Source of the DNA: Bacteroidota bacterium | GTDB lineage: Bacteria > Bacteroidota > Bacteroidia > Bacteroidales > FEN-979 | Direction: 5' to 3' | DNA: 57,229 nucleotides | NCBI GenBank assembly: GCA_026391735.1 | Contig: JAPLDL010000012.1 | Span: 1-57,229 of the forward strand | Shown here: piece by piece, positions 34,001 through 42,114 of the stretch | How the letters are laid out: the number at the start of each line of letters is the position of its first letter | Numbering within the stretch: position 1 is the first letter of the stretch | Notes under the pieces: model-generated | Databases searched by the model: none | Seen by the model: only the letters and a program-made list of their open reading frames with translations | Told to the model about the DNA's origin: nothing | Translations under genes and position numbers: made by a program

Positions 34001-34214
34001 TACTGGTATACTTGGTTGGCACGGCAAGTACATATTTGCCATCCATCCCAGTATTGGTACCAATAGTGGTACCAGGCACCACGACCGTCACCCCAGGTAT
34101 CGGCTGTTTATCATCCGAAGATGTAACCGTCCCGGAAATGACTCGTGTCTGAGCAAACACTCCCTGCAAGCCTGCCATAAGCAGAAAAGCAAGGATAAGC
34201 GTAAATTTTCTCAT
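31056..34214 (-). CDS. SusC/RagA-family TonB-linked outer-membrane transporter
   Basis: The 1052-residue protein has a signal peptide (ending GVFAQ), the carboxypeptidase-like regulatory domain (about 25-100, with VISGTVTSSDDKQPIPGV), the SusC plug signature (about 110-235, with VVVTAIGIPRESKALSYSVQ and the IRGVQSITQNNQPLYVIDGVPI block), and a 22-strand barrel ending in Phe (GLNLAF). It forms the pore half of a SusCD importer with the product of 29601-31010. The 161 bases upstream are AT-rich and contain no exact -7 box; the nearest match is TAAACTTG on the minus strand. Regulation is not visible. Confidence 0.95.
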   Translation of the reverse strand: MRKFTLILAFLLMAGLQGVFAQTRVISGTVTSSDDKQPIPGVTVVVPGTTIGTNTGMDGKYVLAVPTKYTSITFSYVGMKTKEVPIGTATTLDVAMDNDVMNMDEVVVTAIGIPRESKALSYSVQEVGSDDIMKAARTDAVNALQGKVSDVQVINSAGVAGGATYVQIRGVQSITQNNQPLYVIDGVPISGSESGGIYGVDGVATSNRNIDINPDDIESMNVLKGGAATALYGLRAASGAIVITTKKGKSTPGKKISVNFNTYIQFDKVSMLPKLQTTYGQGHNGKWYSGDRLTWGAKNDTMSLSKDPSVWNTWKNFDVAGSNVSNNNPVAKSGAVETYNPYDFFQTGVTTNNALSLMGGTDVSTFYFSFSDNQSKGIVPNNKFRRNTFKITGDTKLGEHFKLSGSANYMITGGDRIQQGSNTSGVMLGLLRTPNTFDNSAGYLLPDVENGTIQRSYRHGRGYDNPYFTANENKYSDRLNRLIGNVQVDYFATKWLSFTYRLGVDWWGRKWQDYMNVYSSAYYPDGYNRNGQETSKDMNSDLMMNIDKDFAKDFNLKLLIGQNMTQQYYQGLQATANGLVIPEYYNLNNGTTISAYTSTTEIRRAAIYGDLQLSWKNMLYLSLTGRNDWSTTLPQGKNSFFYPSVGAGWIFTQLPGLKDNKVLPYGKVRISYAIVAKDATPYNTLTYYNTPAVLDGWTTGLVFPWNGNNAFALSNNLGNNQLKPEKTKTFEVGTDLKFWKNRFGLSYTYFHNKGEDLILSVPIAASTGYSSTTLNAASMTTYGHEVTLDLVPVKTKDWTWDILVNWSLIKNNVDALAPGITKLFLGGFEGSEIDAFAGQPYRTIYGYDWQRDSHGNLLIGDDGYPIMTNDMVGLGNVDPKWTAGIGTNLRWKDLSLYLLFDIKYGGMMWNGTRGALDYFGTSQGTANRDEWYTFQGVNSKGQTNNIPVKLDYFWRTQNVGSGFTGPMSDYVENSGWVRLRTVTLTYSFTNLLKKTFIKGLSVYFTGTNLWISTKYQGIDPETNLLGASNAQGIDYFNMPGTRSYTVGLNLAF

Positions 34215-34375
34215 AACCGTTGATTTTTGTTAGTAATTGCGTTAATAATCAGTGACATTAATTGCTTGGGATTATATTGTGATAGATTTAAAGCCACTAA
34301 GAAGAAGCAAGTTTACTACTTTGTTATGTGATTAGCAATAAAAAAAATAAAAAAAATATGATTTTTTTTTAACCG

Positions 34376-34810
34376 TTACCGGAATCGTCTGAAATACAAT
34401 CCGAATAAAATTAGAAGGACGATTATTATTATTGTGCCGGAAAATGTAACACCCGGCAGAAGCAGCTGCATGAAAGCAATCGTGATTGAAGATACACCGT
34501 AAAGATAAAACCCGGTCCTTTTTAAATTCCAGATAAGAATAATCCCTGAGAAAGCCAGGATAAAAAGAACGGCATATGCCGCCAGGCGCAACTTAACATC
34601 CAGGCCTGAGTACCGGCTTACCGGGGCATACAGGTTTATCGCATCGGTCACCCATCCCGACCAGAGGAATCCTGCCATAAACAACATTGAGAAAACGAAA
34701 AAATACACCCAGCTGAAAATACACAGAACCTCCAGAAAAAACGGGCGTTTTTTTTGGGGCAGTGGGCTGGGGATGCCGGTTGAATTGAGCTCCATGGTCA
34801 ATTGAATCAT
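34376..34810 (-). CDS. Four-helix membrane protein A of a paralogous pair
   Basis: I do not recognise a named family. The 144-residue protein has a Pro-rich cytoplasmic head and four predicted transmembrane helices (about 25-48, 74-92, 98-116, 122-138). The third-helix region IWNLKRTGFYLYGVSSI closely matches MWNLKKNGFHVYTIAQI of the product of 34866-35342, so the two arose by duplication. A start at 34795 is possible. The genes are separated by a short heptamer array and lie in the same orientation, downstream of nothing obvious on their strand. Confidence 0.65.
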   Translation of the reverse strand: MIQLTMELNSTGIPSPLPQKKRPFFLEVLCIFSWVYFFVFSMLFMAGFLWSGWVTDAINLYAPVSRYSGLDVKLRLAAYAVLFILAFSGIILIWNLKRTGFYLYGVSSITIAFMQLLLPGVTFSGTIIIIVLLILFGLYFRRFR

Positions 34811-34860
34811 GATCCGGGATCCGGGAACCGGAAGCTTTTACTTTTCCTGGATCCCGGATC
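34811..34860. repeat. GATCCGG heptamers with a 12-bp inverted repeat
   Basis: GATCCGG occurs twice in tandem from 34811. Bases 34811-34822 are an exact inverted repeat of 34849-34860, separated by 26 bases. The array lies just before the stop of gene 34866-35342 and touches the start of gene 34376-34810. Confidence 0.7.
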
Positions 34861-34865
34861 ACGGT

Positions 34866-35342
34866 TCACGTCATTAGTTTAAGGTGTGTCGAATATAAAA
34901 TTATAAAAGTTCCCGAAAGAATGATATCAAATATTGACGGCCCAGGGAGGTGAAAAAAGTACATGGGAGCAATGATGAGCAATATCTGCGCAATAGTATA
35001 AACATGGAAACCGTTTTTTTTCAGGTTCCACATCATCACAGCTCCGGCCACTGAAACAATCATGAGTAAAGAACTTACAATGAAAAACATCCGGCCACCT
35101 TCGTCGAGCATATCTACAAATTTCTGCATCATTTCATTAAGCCCCGAACTATTAAAAACCTTAACAATCTGAGGGGCTGTTGCAATGATCTGATCATAGA
35201 AAATACTTGTAACGACCCCCGATATAAAAGTAAGTAATCCGTTTATAAAGGTAAGGATACACAGAATTGTCAGTAAATTCGGCCTGGCCGGGGGCTTTAT
35301 CCCCGGCTCAGTTCCGTTTGTCAAGGTTTCTTCTTCCATCAT
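34866..35342 (-). CDS. Four-helix membrane protein B of a paralogous pair
   Basis: The 158-residue protein has an acidic, Pro-containing head (EEETLTNGTEPGIKPPARP) and four predicted transmembrane helices (about 25-48, 84-103, 112-128, 134-152), with an amphipathic stretch between helices 1 and 2. It resembles its neighbour in helix layout and in the WNLKKNGFHVY block. It starts 5 bases after the hutH stop, so it may be co-transcribed with hutH. No function can be assigned. Confidence 0.65.
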   Translation of the reverse strand: MMEEETLTNGTEPGIKPPARPNLLTILCILTFINGLLTFISGVVTSIFYDQIIATAPQIVKVFNSSGLNEMMQKFVDMLDEGGRMFFIVSSLLMIVSVAGAVMMWNLKKNGFHVYTIAQILLIIAPMYFFHLPGPSIFDIILSGTFIILYSTHLKLMT

Positions 35343-35347
35343 TCAGT

Positions 35348-36871
35348 TTATTCCAGGCGGCCAACCTCTTTTTCCACTTCATTCAGGATCTCGCACGATT
35401 TCACGAGTTCTTTCATCGTGTTATGATCGGGGTAGAGTGGCCTGTCTATTTCAAGGAAAGAAACGTGCTTTCTGATCACCTCTTTTGCCTTGCTTGTACC
35501 CTTGCCGAACTTATATTCACGGAAGTCCAACGCCTGGGCTGCAGCCATGAGTTCGATACCGAGTATTCCATAAGCATTATCAAGGATCTGGAAATTTTTC
35601 AGGGCGGTGTTCATGCCCATGGATACGAAGTCTTCCTGGTCTGCCGCGGCAGGTATCGACTGGATTGAAGCGGGCATGGAAAGAATACGCTGTTCCACAA
35701 TCTGCATATCGGCAGTGTATTGGCTCAGCATCATTCCCGAGAACATCCCTGCACCCTTCGTAAGAAATGCAGGCAGTCCAACGCTGAGAGCCGGATGGTT
35801 CAACCTGTTCATACGACGTTCGCTCATGACTGAAACCATGGTGATCACGTAACCCGCCATATCCATCGGCACCGACACAGGTGATCCCTGGAAATTGGCA
35901 CCTGAAAGCTGGAGGTTCTCATCCGGGAAAAAGACAGGATTATCACCTACTCCGTTGAGCTCTATCTCCACCTGGGAACGGGCGTAAGCCAGTGCATCGT
36001 GGGCAGCGCCAATAACCTGAGGGGTTGAACGCATGGAATATGCATCCTGGACCTTGCATTTGACTTTCAGCTCTGCCAGGTCGCCTCCTTGTACACATTT
36101 TAAAATTGCAGCAGCAGAACGCACAGCCCCTTTGAATCCACGGATCTCGTGAAGTTTGGGGCTATATGGCCTCATATTGGCTTTCATTGCCTCCAGGGAC
36201 ATTGAAGCCGCGATCTCGGCTTGTTTCAGCCAGTTGTTTGCATCATACAGGTATAACGCACTCATCGCGGTCAGAACGTTCGAGCCGTTGATGGTAGCCA
36301 GTCCGTCGCGTGCCTGCAATCCGGGAATGGGTATTCCTGCAAGGGCAAGAGCTTCTTTACCTTCATACATCTTGCCTTCGTAATAAGCATGTCCTTCTCC
36401 CATCATCAGAAGAGCGATCTGCGACATGGGAGCAAGGTCCCCGCAAGCACCAACAGAGCCTTTCTGACAAACAAAGGGTGTAACACCTTTGTTGAGCATA
36501 TCCACCAGGGTCTGGGTAATCTCAAGCCGGGAACCGCTGTTCCCGTGAGCGTGAACATTGATTCGCCCAAGCATGGCGCCCCTCACCCAATCGATGGGCA
36601 TGGCATCACCAATACCTGCAGCATGATTATAAATAAGATATTTTTGGAATTCCTTGACCTGGTCGTCATTCAAAACAACTTCCGAAAACTCGCCTATACC
36701 GGTATTGACGCCATACATAATCTCATGAGCCTCGATCTTTCTCTCGAGCATGGCACGGCATTTATGGATACGTTCGATGGCCTCGGGGGCAAGCTGTACT
36801 TTTTCTCCGTGCCGGGCAACACGTACAACGTCTTCTATGGTAAGCCCGGATCCTTTTATGATAAATGTCAT
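35348..36871 (-). CDS. hutH: Histidine ammonia-lyase with an Ala-Cys-Gly cofactor triad
   Basis: The enzyme removes ammonia from L-histidine to give trans-urocanate. The 507-residue protein has YGVNTGIGEF with the catalytic Tyr at 53, NHAAGIGDAM with His at 83 (the residue linked to histidine preference), and the cofactor segment KGSVGACGDLAPMSQ. The MIO prosthetic group normally forms from Ala-Ser-Gly; here residue 143 is Cys (codon at 36443-36445), giving Ala-Cys-Gly. Ser-to-Cys at this site is reported to retain activity in a bacterial enzyme, so it may still form MIO. No other hut genes lie nearby, so a different aromatic amino acid or biosynthetic role is possible. Confidence 0.85.
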   Translation of the reverse strand: MTFIIKGSGLTIEDVVRVARHGEKVQLAPEAIERIHKCRAMLERKIEAHEIMYGVNTGIGEFSEVVLNDDQVKEFQKYLIYNHAAGIGDAMPIDWVRGAMLGRINVHAHGNSGSRLEITQTLVDMLNKGVTPFVCQKGSVGACGDLAPMSQIALLMMGEGHAYYEGKMYEGKEALALAGIPIPGLQARDGLATINGSNVLTAMSALYLYDANNWLKQAEIAASMSLEAMKANMRPYSPKLHEIRGFKGAVRSAAAILKCVQGGDLAELKVKCKVQDAYSMRSTPQVIGAAHDALAYARSQVEIELNGVGDNPVFFPDENLQLSGANFQGSPVSVPMDMAGYVITMVSVMSERRMNRLNHPALSVGLPAFLTKGAGMFSGMMLSQYTADMQIVEQRILSMPASIQSIPAAADQEDFVSMGMNTALKNFQILDNAYGILGIELMAAAQALDFREYKFGKGTSKAKEVIRKHVSFLEIDRPLYPDHNTMKELVKSCEILNEVEKEVGRLE

Positions 36872-36897
36872 TTGTTTTGTTTTTAGGGATTTGTATT

Positions 36898-36995
36898 CTG
36901 GATAACTGGATAACTGGATAGCTGGATAACTGGATAGCTGGATAGCTGGATAGCTGGATAACTGGATAACTGGATAGCTGGATAACTGGATAGCT
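36898..36995. repeat. Octamer tandem array GGATARCT
   Basis: About twelve copies of GGATAACT or GGATAGCT lie between the hutH start and the hisS end. This is the reverse complement of the unit at 5715-5802. No palindromic switch is present in this copy. Confidence 0.85.
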
Positions 36996-37064
36996 ACTCT
37001 GCTCCGACCACCCAGGTCCGGGCCCCGAAAATTGAAATCGTAAATGTCCTCTTGACCATATAAA

Positions 37065-38477
37065 TTAACTGTTTTTTAGTCTGCGGATGAATTCTTCCCG
37101 GCTAACCTGGCTTTGTTCCCCGCTGTTCATATCTTTTACAGTGACCATGCCGCTTCCCATTTCATCCTTGCCGATCAGGGCAACAAAAGGGATTTGTTTA
37201 CGGCTTGCATACTCCAGCTGCTTCTTTAATTTTGAGGATTCGGGATATATTTCGGAGGGGATTCCTTCCAGTCTGATTATACTTAAAAGCTTAAGTGCAA
37301 AGCTTTCTTCTTCAGCACCGAAATTGGCAAATAACACCTTTGTTGTATGTTGAATGGTGTCGGGAAACCTGTTCAATTCGTTCATAACATCATATATGCG
37401 GTCGGCTCCGAATGAAATACCGACGCCCGAAACACCCGGCAATCCAAAGATGCCGGTCAGATCATCATAGCGTCCACCCCCGCAGATACTGCCCATCGAG
37501 ACCTCATTTGCCTTAACCTCAATGATCGTTCCGGTATAATAGTTGAGTCCCCGGGCAAGCCGCACATCAAAGGTCCATTTATTCCGAAGGTCCAGATCTT
37601 TAAGTAATCTGCAAAGATGTTTCAACTCCTCTATCCCTTTCATGCCCGTTTCTGAATTCTTCAGAAGATCACCAAGTAAATCTGTTTTTTGGTTTATCTT
37701 CCCTTCCATCAGCAGAACCGGCTGAAGCGATGAAATTGCAGTATCGCTCAGCCCTCTTTCTTTAAGTTCCAGGCATACATTCTCCAACCCGATTTTATCT
37801 ATTTTGTCTATAGCGACGGTTATGTCGGTCATTTTTTCTGGAGCCCCGATGGCTTCTGCGATACCTGCCAGGATCTTACGGTTGTTGATCAGGGTGGTGG
37901 TTTCTATTCCGAGCCTTGAAAATACCTCGTCGATGATCTGTATCAGTTCCAGTTCATAAAGCAGGGACGGGCTTCCGATAACATCCACATCGCACTGGAA
38001 GAATTCCCTGTAGCGCCCTTTCTGCGGCCTGTCGGCACGCCAAACGGGTTGAATCTGATAACGTTTGAAAGGAAAGACAAGCTCGCTCTGGTGCTGGACA
38101 ACGAAACGGGCAAAGGGGACTGTAAGATCGTAACGAAGCCCTTTTTCGGAGATATGGCGGGTCAAAGCACCGATTTCAGATGTCTGATGTCTGATGCCAG
38201 AGCCCGAATTACTGTCATCTGTCATCTGATATCCGATATCTGGTATCCCCTCCAGGTAATTTCCCGAGTTGAGTATTTTAAACAAAAGTTTATCTCCTTC
38301 CTCCCCGTACTTTCCCATAAGTGTTGAGAGATTTTCCATTGCAGGAGTTTCAATGGGGAGATAGCCGAAGATCTCAAAAACAGCACGTACCGTATTAAAG
38401 ATATAGTTTCGCCTCACCATCTCGGCCGGCGTAAAATCACGGGTTCCTTTAGGAATGGAAGGTTTCTGGACAGACAT
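37065..38477 (-). CDS. hisS: Histidyl-tRNA synthetase with a repeat-derived insertion
   Basis: HisRS charges tRNA-His. The 470-residue class II synthetase shows the GTRDF segment near the N-terminus, motif 2 ([15 protein letters not shown], then [21 protein letters not shown]), the histidine-binding [10 protein letters not shown], motif 3 ([14 protein letters not shown]) and a C-terminal anticodon domain. The start at 38477 follows a good -7 box. Residues about 77-106, between [13 protein letters not shown] and SEKGLRYDL, are encoded by heptamer repeats related to those in nearby intergenic regions. This is a variable loop in the family, so the enzyme is probably functional. Confidence 0.93.
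   Translation of the reverse strand: MSVQKPSIPKGTRDFTPAEMVRRNYIFNTVRAVFEIFGYLPIETPAMENLSTLMGKYGEEGDKLLFKILNSGNYLEGIPDIGYQMTDDSNSGSGIRHQTSEIGALTRHISEKGLRYDLTVPFARFVVQHQSELVFPFKRYQIQPVWRADRPQKGRYREFFQCDVDVIGSPSLLYELELIQIIDEVFSRLGIETTTLINNRKILAGIAEAIGAPEKMTDITVAIDKIDKIGLENVCLELKERGLSDTAISSLQPVLLMEGKINQKTDLLGDLLKNSETGMKGIEELKHLCRLLKDLDLRNKWTFDVRLARGLNYYTGTIIEVKANEVSMGSICGGGRYDDLTGIFGLPGVSGVGISFGADRIYDVMNELNRFPDTIQHTTKVLFANFGAEEESFALKLLSIIRLEGIPSEIYPESSKLKKQLEYASRKQIPFVALIGKDEMGSGMVTVKDMNSGEQSQVSREEFIRRLKNS
38176..38250. repeat. Heptamer array inside the hisS coding sequence
   Basis: GATGTCT is repeated from about 38180 and GTCATCT/GATATCC from about 38214, separated by a non-repeat core. The words resemble the GACATCT array at 44804-44870. 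The reading frame stays open across the array. Confidence 0.75.
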
Positions 38478-38492
38478 TCGAAGCTCTTTGTG

Positions 38493-38500
38493 CAAAGATA
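38493..38500 (-). promoter_or_regulatory. -7 box of hisS
   Basis: The minus strand reads TATCTTTG, an exact match, 15 bases before the ATG at 38477. An earlier in-frame ATG at 38495 falls inside the box, supporting the shorter start. Confidence 0.6.
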
Positions 38501-38531
38501 GTAAAATTCGAAACGCCCGCCATGGTGTCAG

Positions 38532-38607
38532 AGATGCGGGATAACGGGATAGCGGGATAGCGGGATACGGGATGAGGTTTCTGGTTCCCGGTTACCGGTT
38601 ACCGGTT
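38532..38607. repeat. Tandem arrays GGGATAGC (8-mer) and GGTTACC (7-mer)
   Basis: Four to five GGGATARC octamers (38532-38573) are followed by GGTTACC heptamers (38583-38607). The wbuC stop codon at 38599-38601 lies inside the heptamers, so the last residues of WbuC (GNR) are repeat-encoded. Confidence 0.75.
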
Positions 38608-39078
38608 GCCGATGTTAAGCTTCCTGATCAGATTTTCGAGATAAGCCATTGCTTCCGGCGATCCCTCGGCCGGAGCCCAGGAAGCGAAATTTTTGTCGTC
38701 GACAGGGCTGTAGGGGCCATCCTTAAATTCATAGGCCACGGTTCCCGTTTCGAGGGAAACAATGGTATGGAACGTTTTTTCGGGTATCTCCACCCCAAAG
38801 GAGCCCATGGCGGGATCGAGCACGATATGTTCCATAATGTTCCCTTCGTTATCGAATTCCACAACCAGGATACGCCCCCTGAGTGCAAAGAAAACTTCAC
38901 GTTTATCGGGATCCTCGTGTTTATGCGGCTGGATATAGCTCAGTGGTTCCATGGCGTTAAGCAACCGCTGGAGTGTATCGGAGTATTCCTTGTGGAAATT
39001 GTAATTCTTACGGCGGCGGGGTGATGCTTTTGCTTCAGCAGTGGTGGCGTCAAGAAGGGTTTTGTCGATCCGGATCAT
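38599..39078 (-). CDS. wbuC: WbuC-family cupin metalloprotein
   Basis: The 159-residue cupin has the WbuC pattern: an N-terminal PRRRKNYNFHKEYSD segment, YIQPHKHEDPDKREVFFALRG (about 48-68) with the metal-ligand histidines, and the second cupin motif PEKTFHTIVSLE (about 98-109). WbuC-type genes often sit in O-antigen or surface-polysaccharide clusters, and their role is not settled. Its ATG overlaps the ettA stop by 4 bases, so the two are translationally coupled. The C-terminus is formed by a heptamer repeat. Confidence 0.85.
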   Translation of the reverse strand: MIRIDKTLLDATTAEAKASPRRRKNYNFHKEYSDTLQRLLNAMEPLSYIQPHKHEDPDKREVFFALRGRILVVEFDNEGNIMEHIVLDPAMGSFGVEIPEKTFHTIVSLETGTVAYEFKDGPYSPVDDKNFASWAPAEGSPEAMAYLENLIRKLNIGNR

Positions 39079-40751
39079 GCTTTCAGTTTCTTATACTTAA
39101 TCCGTTTCGGCGCTTCATCACCCAGTCTTTTCTTTTTGTTTTCCTCGTAATCAGAATACGTCCCTTCGAAGAAATATACCTGGGAATCGCCTTCAAATGC
39201 GAGGATATGAGTTGCCACGCGGTCGAGGAACCAACGGTCGTGAGAGATGATCACCGCACAGCCGGCAAAATTCTCAAGACCTTCCTCCAATGCGCGAAGG
39301 GTGTTTACATCGATATCGTTTGTAGGTTCATCAAGGAGCAGCACATTGGCTTCTTCTTTCAGTGTGAGCGCAAGGTGGAGCCGGTTTCTTTCCCCTCCCG
39401 AGAGTACTCCGCATTTTTTTTCCTGGTCGGCACCTGTAAAATTAAAGCGGGCCACATAAGCCCTTGCATTCATGGTGCGTCCGCCTAAAGTTATGGTCTC
39501 GCTGTCGTTAGAAATGACCTGGTAAACAGTCCTTTCAGGGTCTATGGCTGTATGGGCCTGGTCAACATATGCAAGTTTCACCGTGTCGCCTATACGGAAA
39601 TCGCCTTGTTCGGGTTTCTCGCTGCCCATGATCAGCCTGAACAGGGTGGTTTTCCCCGCACCGTTGGGCCCGATGATTCCCACGATCCCGGCAGGAGGAA
39701 GGGTGAAACCCAGGTTCTCGTAAAGCAGTTTATCCCCAAACGATTTGGACACCCCTTTGGCTTCAATAACGAGGCTTCCAAGACGGGGTCCGTTTGGAAT
39801 ATACAGCTCAAGACGTTCTTCTTTTTCCTTTACATCTTCATTCAGCAGTTTCTCATATGCACTAAGGCGGGCTTTCCCTTTAGCCTGGCGGGCTTTAGGC
39901 GACATCCGCACCCAGTCAAGTTCACGTTCAAGTGTTTTCCTGCGGCGGCTTTCCTGTTTTTCTTCCATTTGCAGCCGTTTCGACTTCTGATCCAGCCAGG
40001 AGGAATAATTACCCTGCCATGGAATGCCTTCACCCCGGTCCAGTTCGAGGATCCACCCTGCGACATTATCAAGGAAATAACGGTCATGGGTTATTGCAAT
40101 GACAGTCCCTTTATATTGCTGGAGATGCTGTTCAAGCCATTGTATTGATTCGGCATCAAGATGGTTTGTAGGCTCATCGAGGAGAAGAATATCGGGTTCC
40201 TGAAGAAGCAACCGGCATAACGCAACCCTGCGGCGTTCCCCACCCGAAAGCACGTTCACCGGCATGGATTCATCAGGGCAGCGTAAAGCGTCCATTGCCC
40301 GTTGCAGCCTGCTGTCAAGCTCCCAAGCGTTGTGATGGTCGAGAAGTTCGGTAAGTTCTCCCTGCCGGGCGATAAGTTTATTCATCTCTTCATCGCTCAT
40401 GGGTTCGGCAAACTTCAGATTCACCTCTTCATATTCCTTCAGAAGGTTTACCACCTCCTGAACTCCTTCCTCCACAACCTGGCGTACGGTCTTTGTTTCA
40501 TCGATCAGCGGCTCCTGCTCAAGCATACCAACTTTATACCCGGGGGAGAACACTACCTGCCCCTGGAAAGACTTCTCAAGCCCGGCAATAATCTTAAGTA
40601 AAGTGGATTTCCCTGATCCGTTCAGACCTATGATCCCGATCTTGGCTCCATAATAGAAGGAAAGGTAAATGTTTTTTAATACCTGTTTATGCGGAGGAAA
40701 GATCTTGCTGACCCCCACCATGGAGAAAATTATTTTTTTATCGTCGGCCAT
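39075..40751 (-). CDS. ettA: EttA, energy-dependent translational throttle (ABC-F)
   Basis: EttA is a ribosome-associated ABC-F ATPase that gates the first elongation step according to ATP/ADP level. The 558-residue protein has two ATPase domains. The first has Walker A GLNGSGKST (about 43-51), [12 protein letters not shown] and LLLDEPTNHLD; the second has [25 protein letters not shown] and LLLDEPTNDID. The EttA-specific arm is present in the first domain, as is the linker with a basic coiled-coil (about 240-305). Length is as expected. An octamer array lies immediately upstream of the start. Confidence 0.95.
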   Translation of the reverse strand: MADDKKIIFSMVGVSKIFPPHKQVLKNIYLSFYYGAKIGIIGLNGSGKSTLLKIIAGLEKSFQGQVVFSPGYKVGMLEQEPLIDETKTVRQVVEEGVQEVVNLLKEYEEVNLKFAEPMSDEEMNKLIARQGELTELLDHHNAWELDSRLQRAMDALRCPDESMPVNVLSGGERRRVALCRLLLQEPDILLLDEPTNHLDAESIQWLEQHLQQYKGTVIAITHDRYFLDNVAGWILELDRGEGIPWQGNYSSWLDQKSKRLQMEEKQESRRRKTLERELDWVRMSPKARQAKGKARLSAYEKLLNEDVKEKEERLELYIPNGPRLGSLVIEAKGVSKSFGDKLLYENLGFTLPPAGIVGIIGPNGAGKTTLFRLIMGSEKPEQGDFRIGDTVKLAYVDQAHTAIDPERTVYQVISNDSETITLGGRTMNARAYVARFNFTGADQEKKCGVLSGGERNRLHLALTLKEEANVLLLDEPTNDIDVNTLRALEEGLENFAGCAVIISHDRWFLDRVATHILAFEGDSQVYFFEGTYSDYEENKKKRLGDEAPKRIKYKKLKA

Positions 40752-40754
40752 ATG

Positions 40755-40843
40755 TTGGATAATTGGATGACTGGATAGCTGGATGACTGGATAACTGGAT
40801 AGCTGGATAACTGGATAACTGGATAACCGGATATCATTTATCC
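40755..40843. repeat. Octamer tandem array GGATRRCT
   Basis: About nine imperfect copies of GGATAACT, GGATAGCT and GGATGACT run between ettA and the glycosyltransferase gene. The array begins within 5 bases of the ettA ATG. Its end (GGATATCATTTATCC) is partly palindromic. Confidence 0.8.
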
Positions 40844-40903
40844 AGGTATCGGGGTGAAGCGTCTGATCGGCACCTTTGCTGCCTTATCCGGATAACCTGC
40901 ATG

Positions 40904-42076
40904 TTACATCTGTTTTGGTTTCTCTAGTAATGCCTCAATCTTTGCCGTTTCCCTTTCCCAGCTGAAATTCTCCTTAACAAAGCGGTGGCCGTTCAGGCCG
41001 ATTTTCCTCGCTTCAACGGGGTTATTCAGGAGGAAGAGGATATGTTTAACATATTCTTCGGGAGTTTCGGCAACCAGTATATCTTCTCCGGCTTTTGCTT
41101 TTAAAGCCTGGAATGCCAGGGGTGAAGTGATGCAAGGTATCTGCATGGCCATAGCTTCCAGGAGTTTGTTCTGAAGTCCGGTGCCTATCTGCATGGGTGC
41201 TATAAATATCCTGGCGGTTGCATAACATTCACGCATATCGGGGACCCAGCCGCTCACTTCCACCATGCTTGATTTTAAAACCATCACACGGAGGTTGGGA
41301 TTGGACCCTGCCAGCAGTAGGCTTACATCGTGCTTAAAGGGCAGAAGCTTCGGCAGAATCTGTTTCACCAGGAACTCGGCGCTGTTGATATTCGGCGGAT
41401 AACCCATATTCCCGGTAAACACCAGGTCGTATTTTTTCTCCCTTTCCTGGGGGGAGAAAAATTCGGTATCAACCCCGTTGGCAACAACCACGATCTTGTC
41501 ATGTTCGGGGTGGGGGATAAGATCCCTGTCCGGTTCCGAAATGATGATCTTGTTATCAAAACAGTCGAACACCATGCGTTCATAATTCTGCAACCTGCGA
41601 TGCTCGCTTTTCAGAAAAGGCCTGAGGTAAAAAGGGGAAAGTGCTATCCGCCGGTCCATCCCTTTTGAAAAAACATCCTGGTAATCGATGGTTTTTGGGA
41701 TAGGAATATCTTTAACATATTCGGCAACCCTGATAAGCTGGCAAAAAATATGATCGGGTTTATAGGTTTTAATCAGTTTCAGGATTTGCTTTTTGGCCGA
41801 AGAATTGTAAAAATATCCTACCTGCATTGGCCTGCCGTTGAAGAATGCAAGGATGATATTCAGAAGTATACTGAATTTATTCAGGGATATCAGGTGAACC
41901 GCTTTCACATATTTATTCAAAACGTGGAGTGCATCTTTGTGAACCACACTGTCGTTAAGTGAACAAAGGATAATTTCATGGTGCCGCGAAAGTTGTTTGA
42001 TCTGATGGAATGCGCGGAGTTTATCGCCTTTCTCTGTCGGATATGGTACGCGGGGTAAAAGAAAAAATATTCTCAT
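40904..42076 (-). CDS. Glycosyltransferase, group 1 (TIGR03087-like)
   Basis: The 390-residue protein has a GT-B fold. The N-terminal FLLPRVPYPTEKGDKLRAFH resembles sugar transferases of the TIGR03087 type. The nucleotide-sugar-binding half has VFTGNMGYPPN (about 229-239) and the acceptor/donor loop PMQIGTGLQNKLLEAMAMQIP (key residues E and G, about 308-327). It would transfer a sugar from a nucleotide donor in surface-polysaccharide synthesis; donor and acceptor are unknown. The start at 42076 is set by a promoter at 42095-42102. No PEP-CTERM or exosortase genes are seen nearby. Confidence 0.85.
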   Translation of the reverse strand: MRIFFLLPRVPYPTEKGDKLRAFHQIKQLSRHHEIILCSLNDSVVHKDALHVLNKYVKAVHLISLNKFSILLNIILAFFNGRPMQVGYFYNSSAKKQILKLIKTYKPDHIFCQLIRVAEYVKDIPIPKTIDYQDVFSKGMDRRIALSPFYLRPFLKSEHRRLQNYERMVFDCFDNKIIISEPDRDLIPHPEHDKIVVVANGVDTEFFSPQEREKKYDLVFTGNMGYPPNINSAEFLVKQILPKLLPFKHDVSLLLAGSNPNLRVMVLKSSMVEVSGWVPDMRECYATARIFIAPMQIGTGLQNKLLEAMAMQIPCITSPLAFQALKAKAGEDILVAETPEEYVKHILFLLNNPVEARKIGLNGHRFVKENFSWERETAKIEALLEKPKQM

Positions 42077-42094
42077 GAGGGTTTCTGTGGAGGA

Positions 42095-42102
42095 CAAAAA
42101 TA
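42095..42102 (-). promoter_or_regulatory. -7 box of the first glycosyltransferase gene
   Basis: The minus strand reads TATTTTTG (TAnnTTTG), 18 bases before the ATG at 42076. Confidence 0.5.
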
Positions 42103-42114
42103 GGAAAATCCTTC

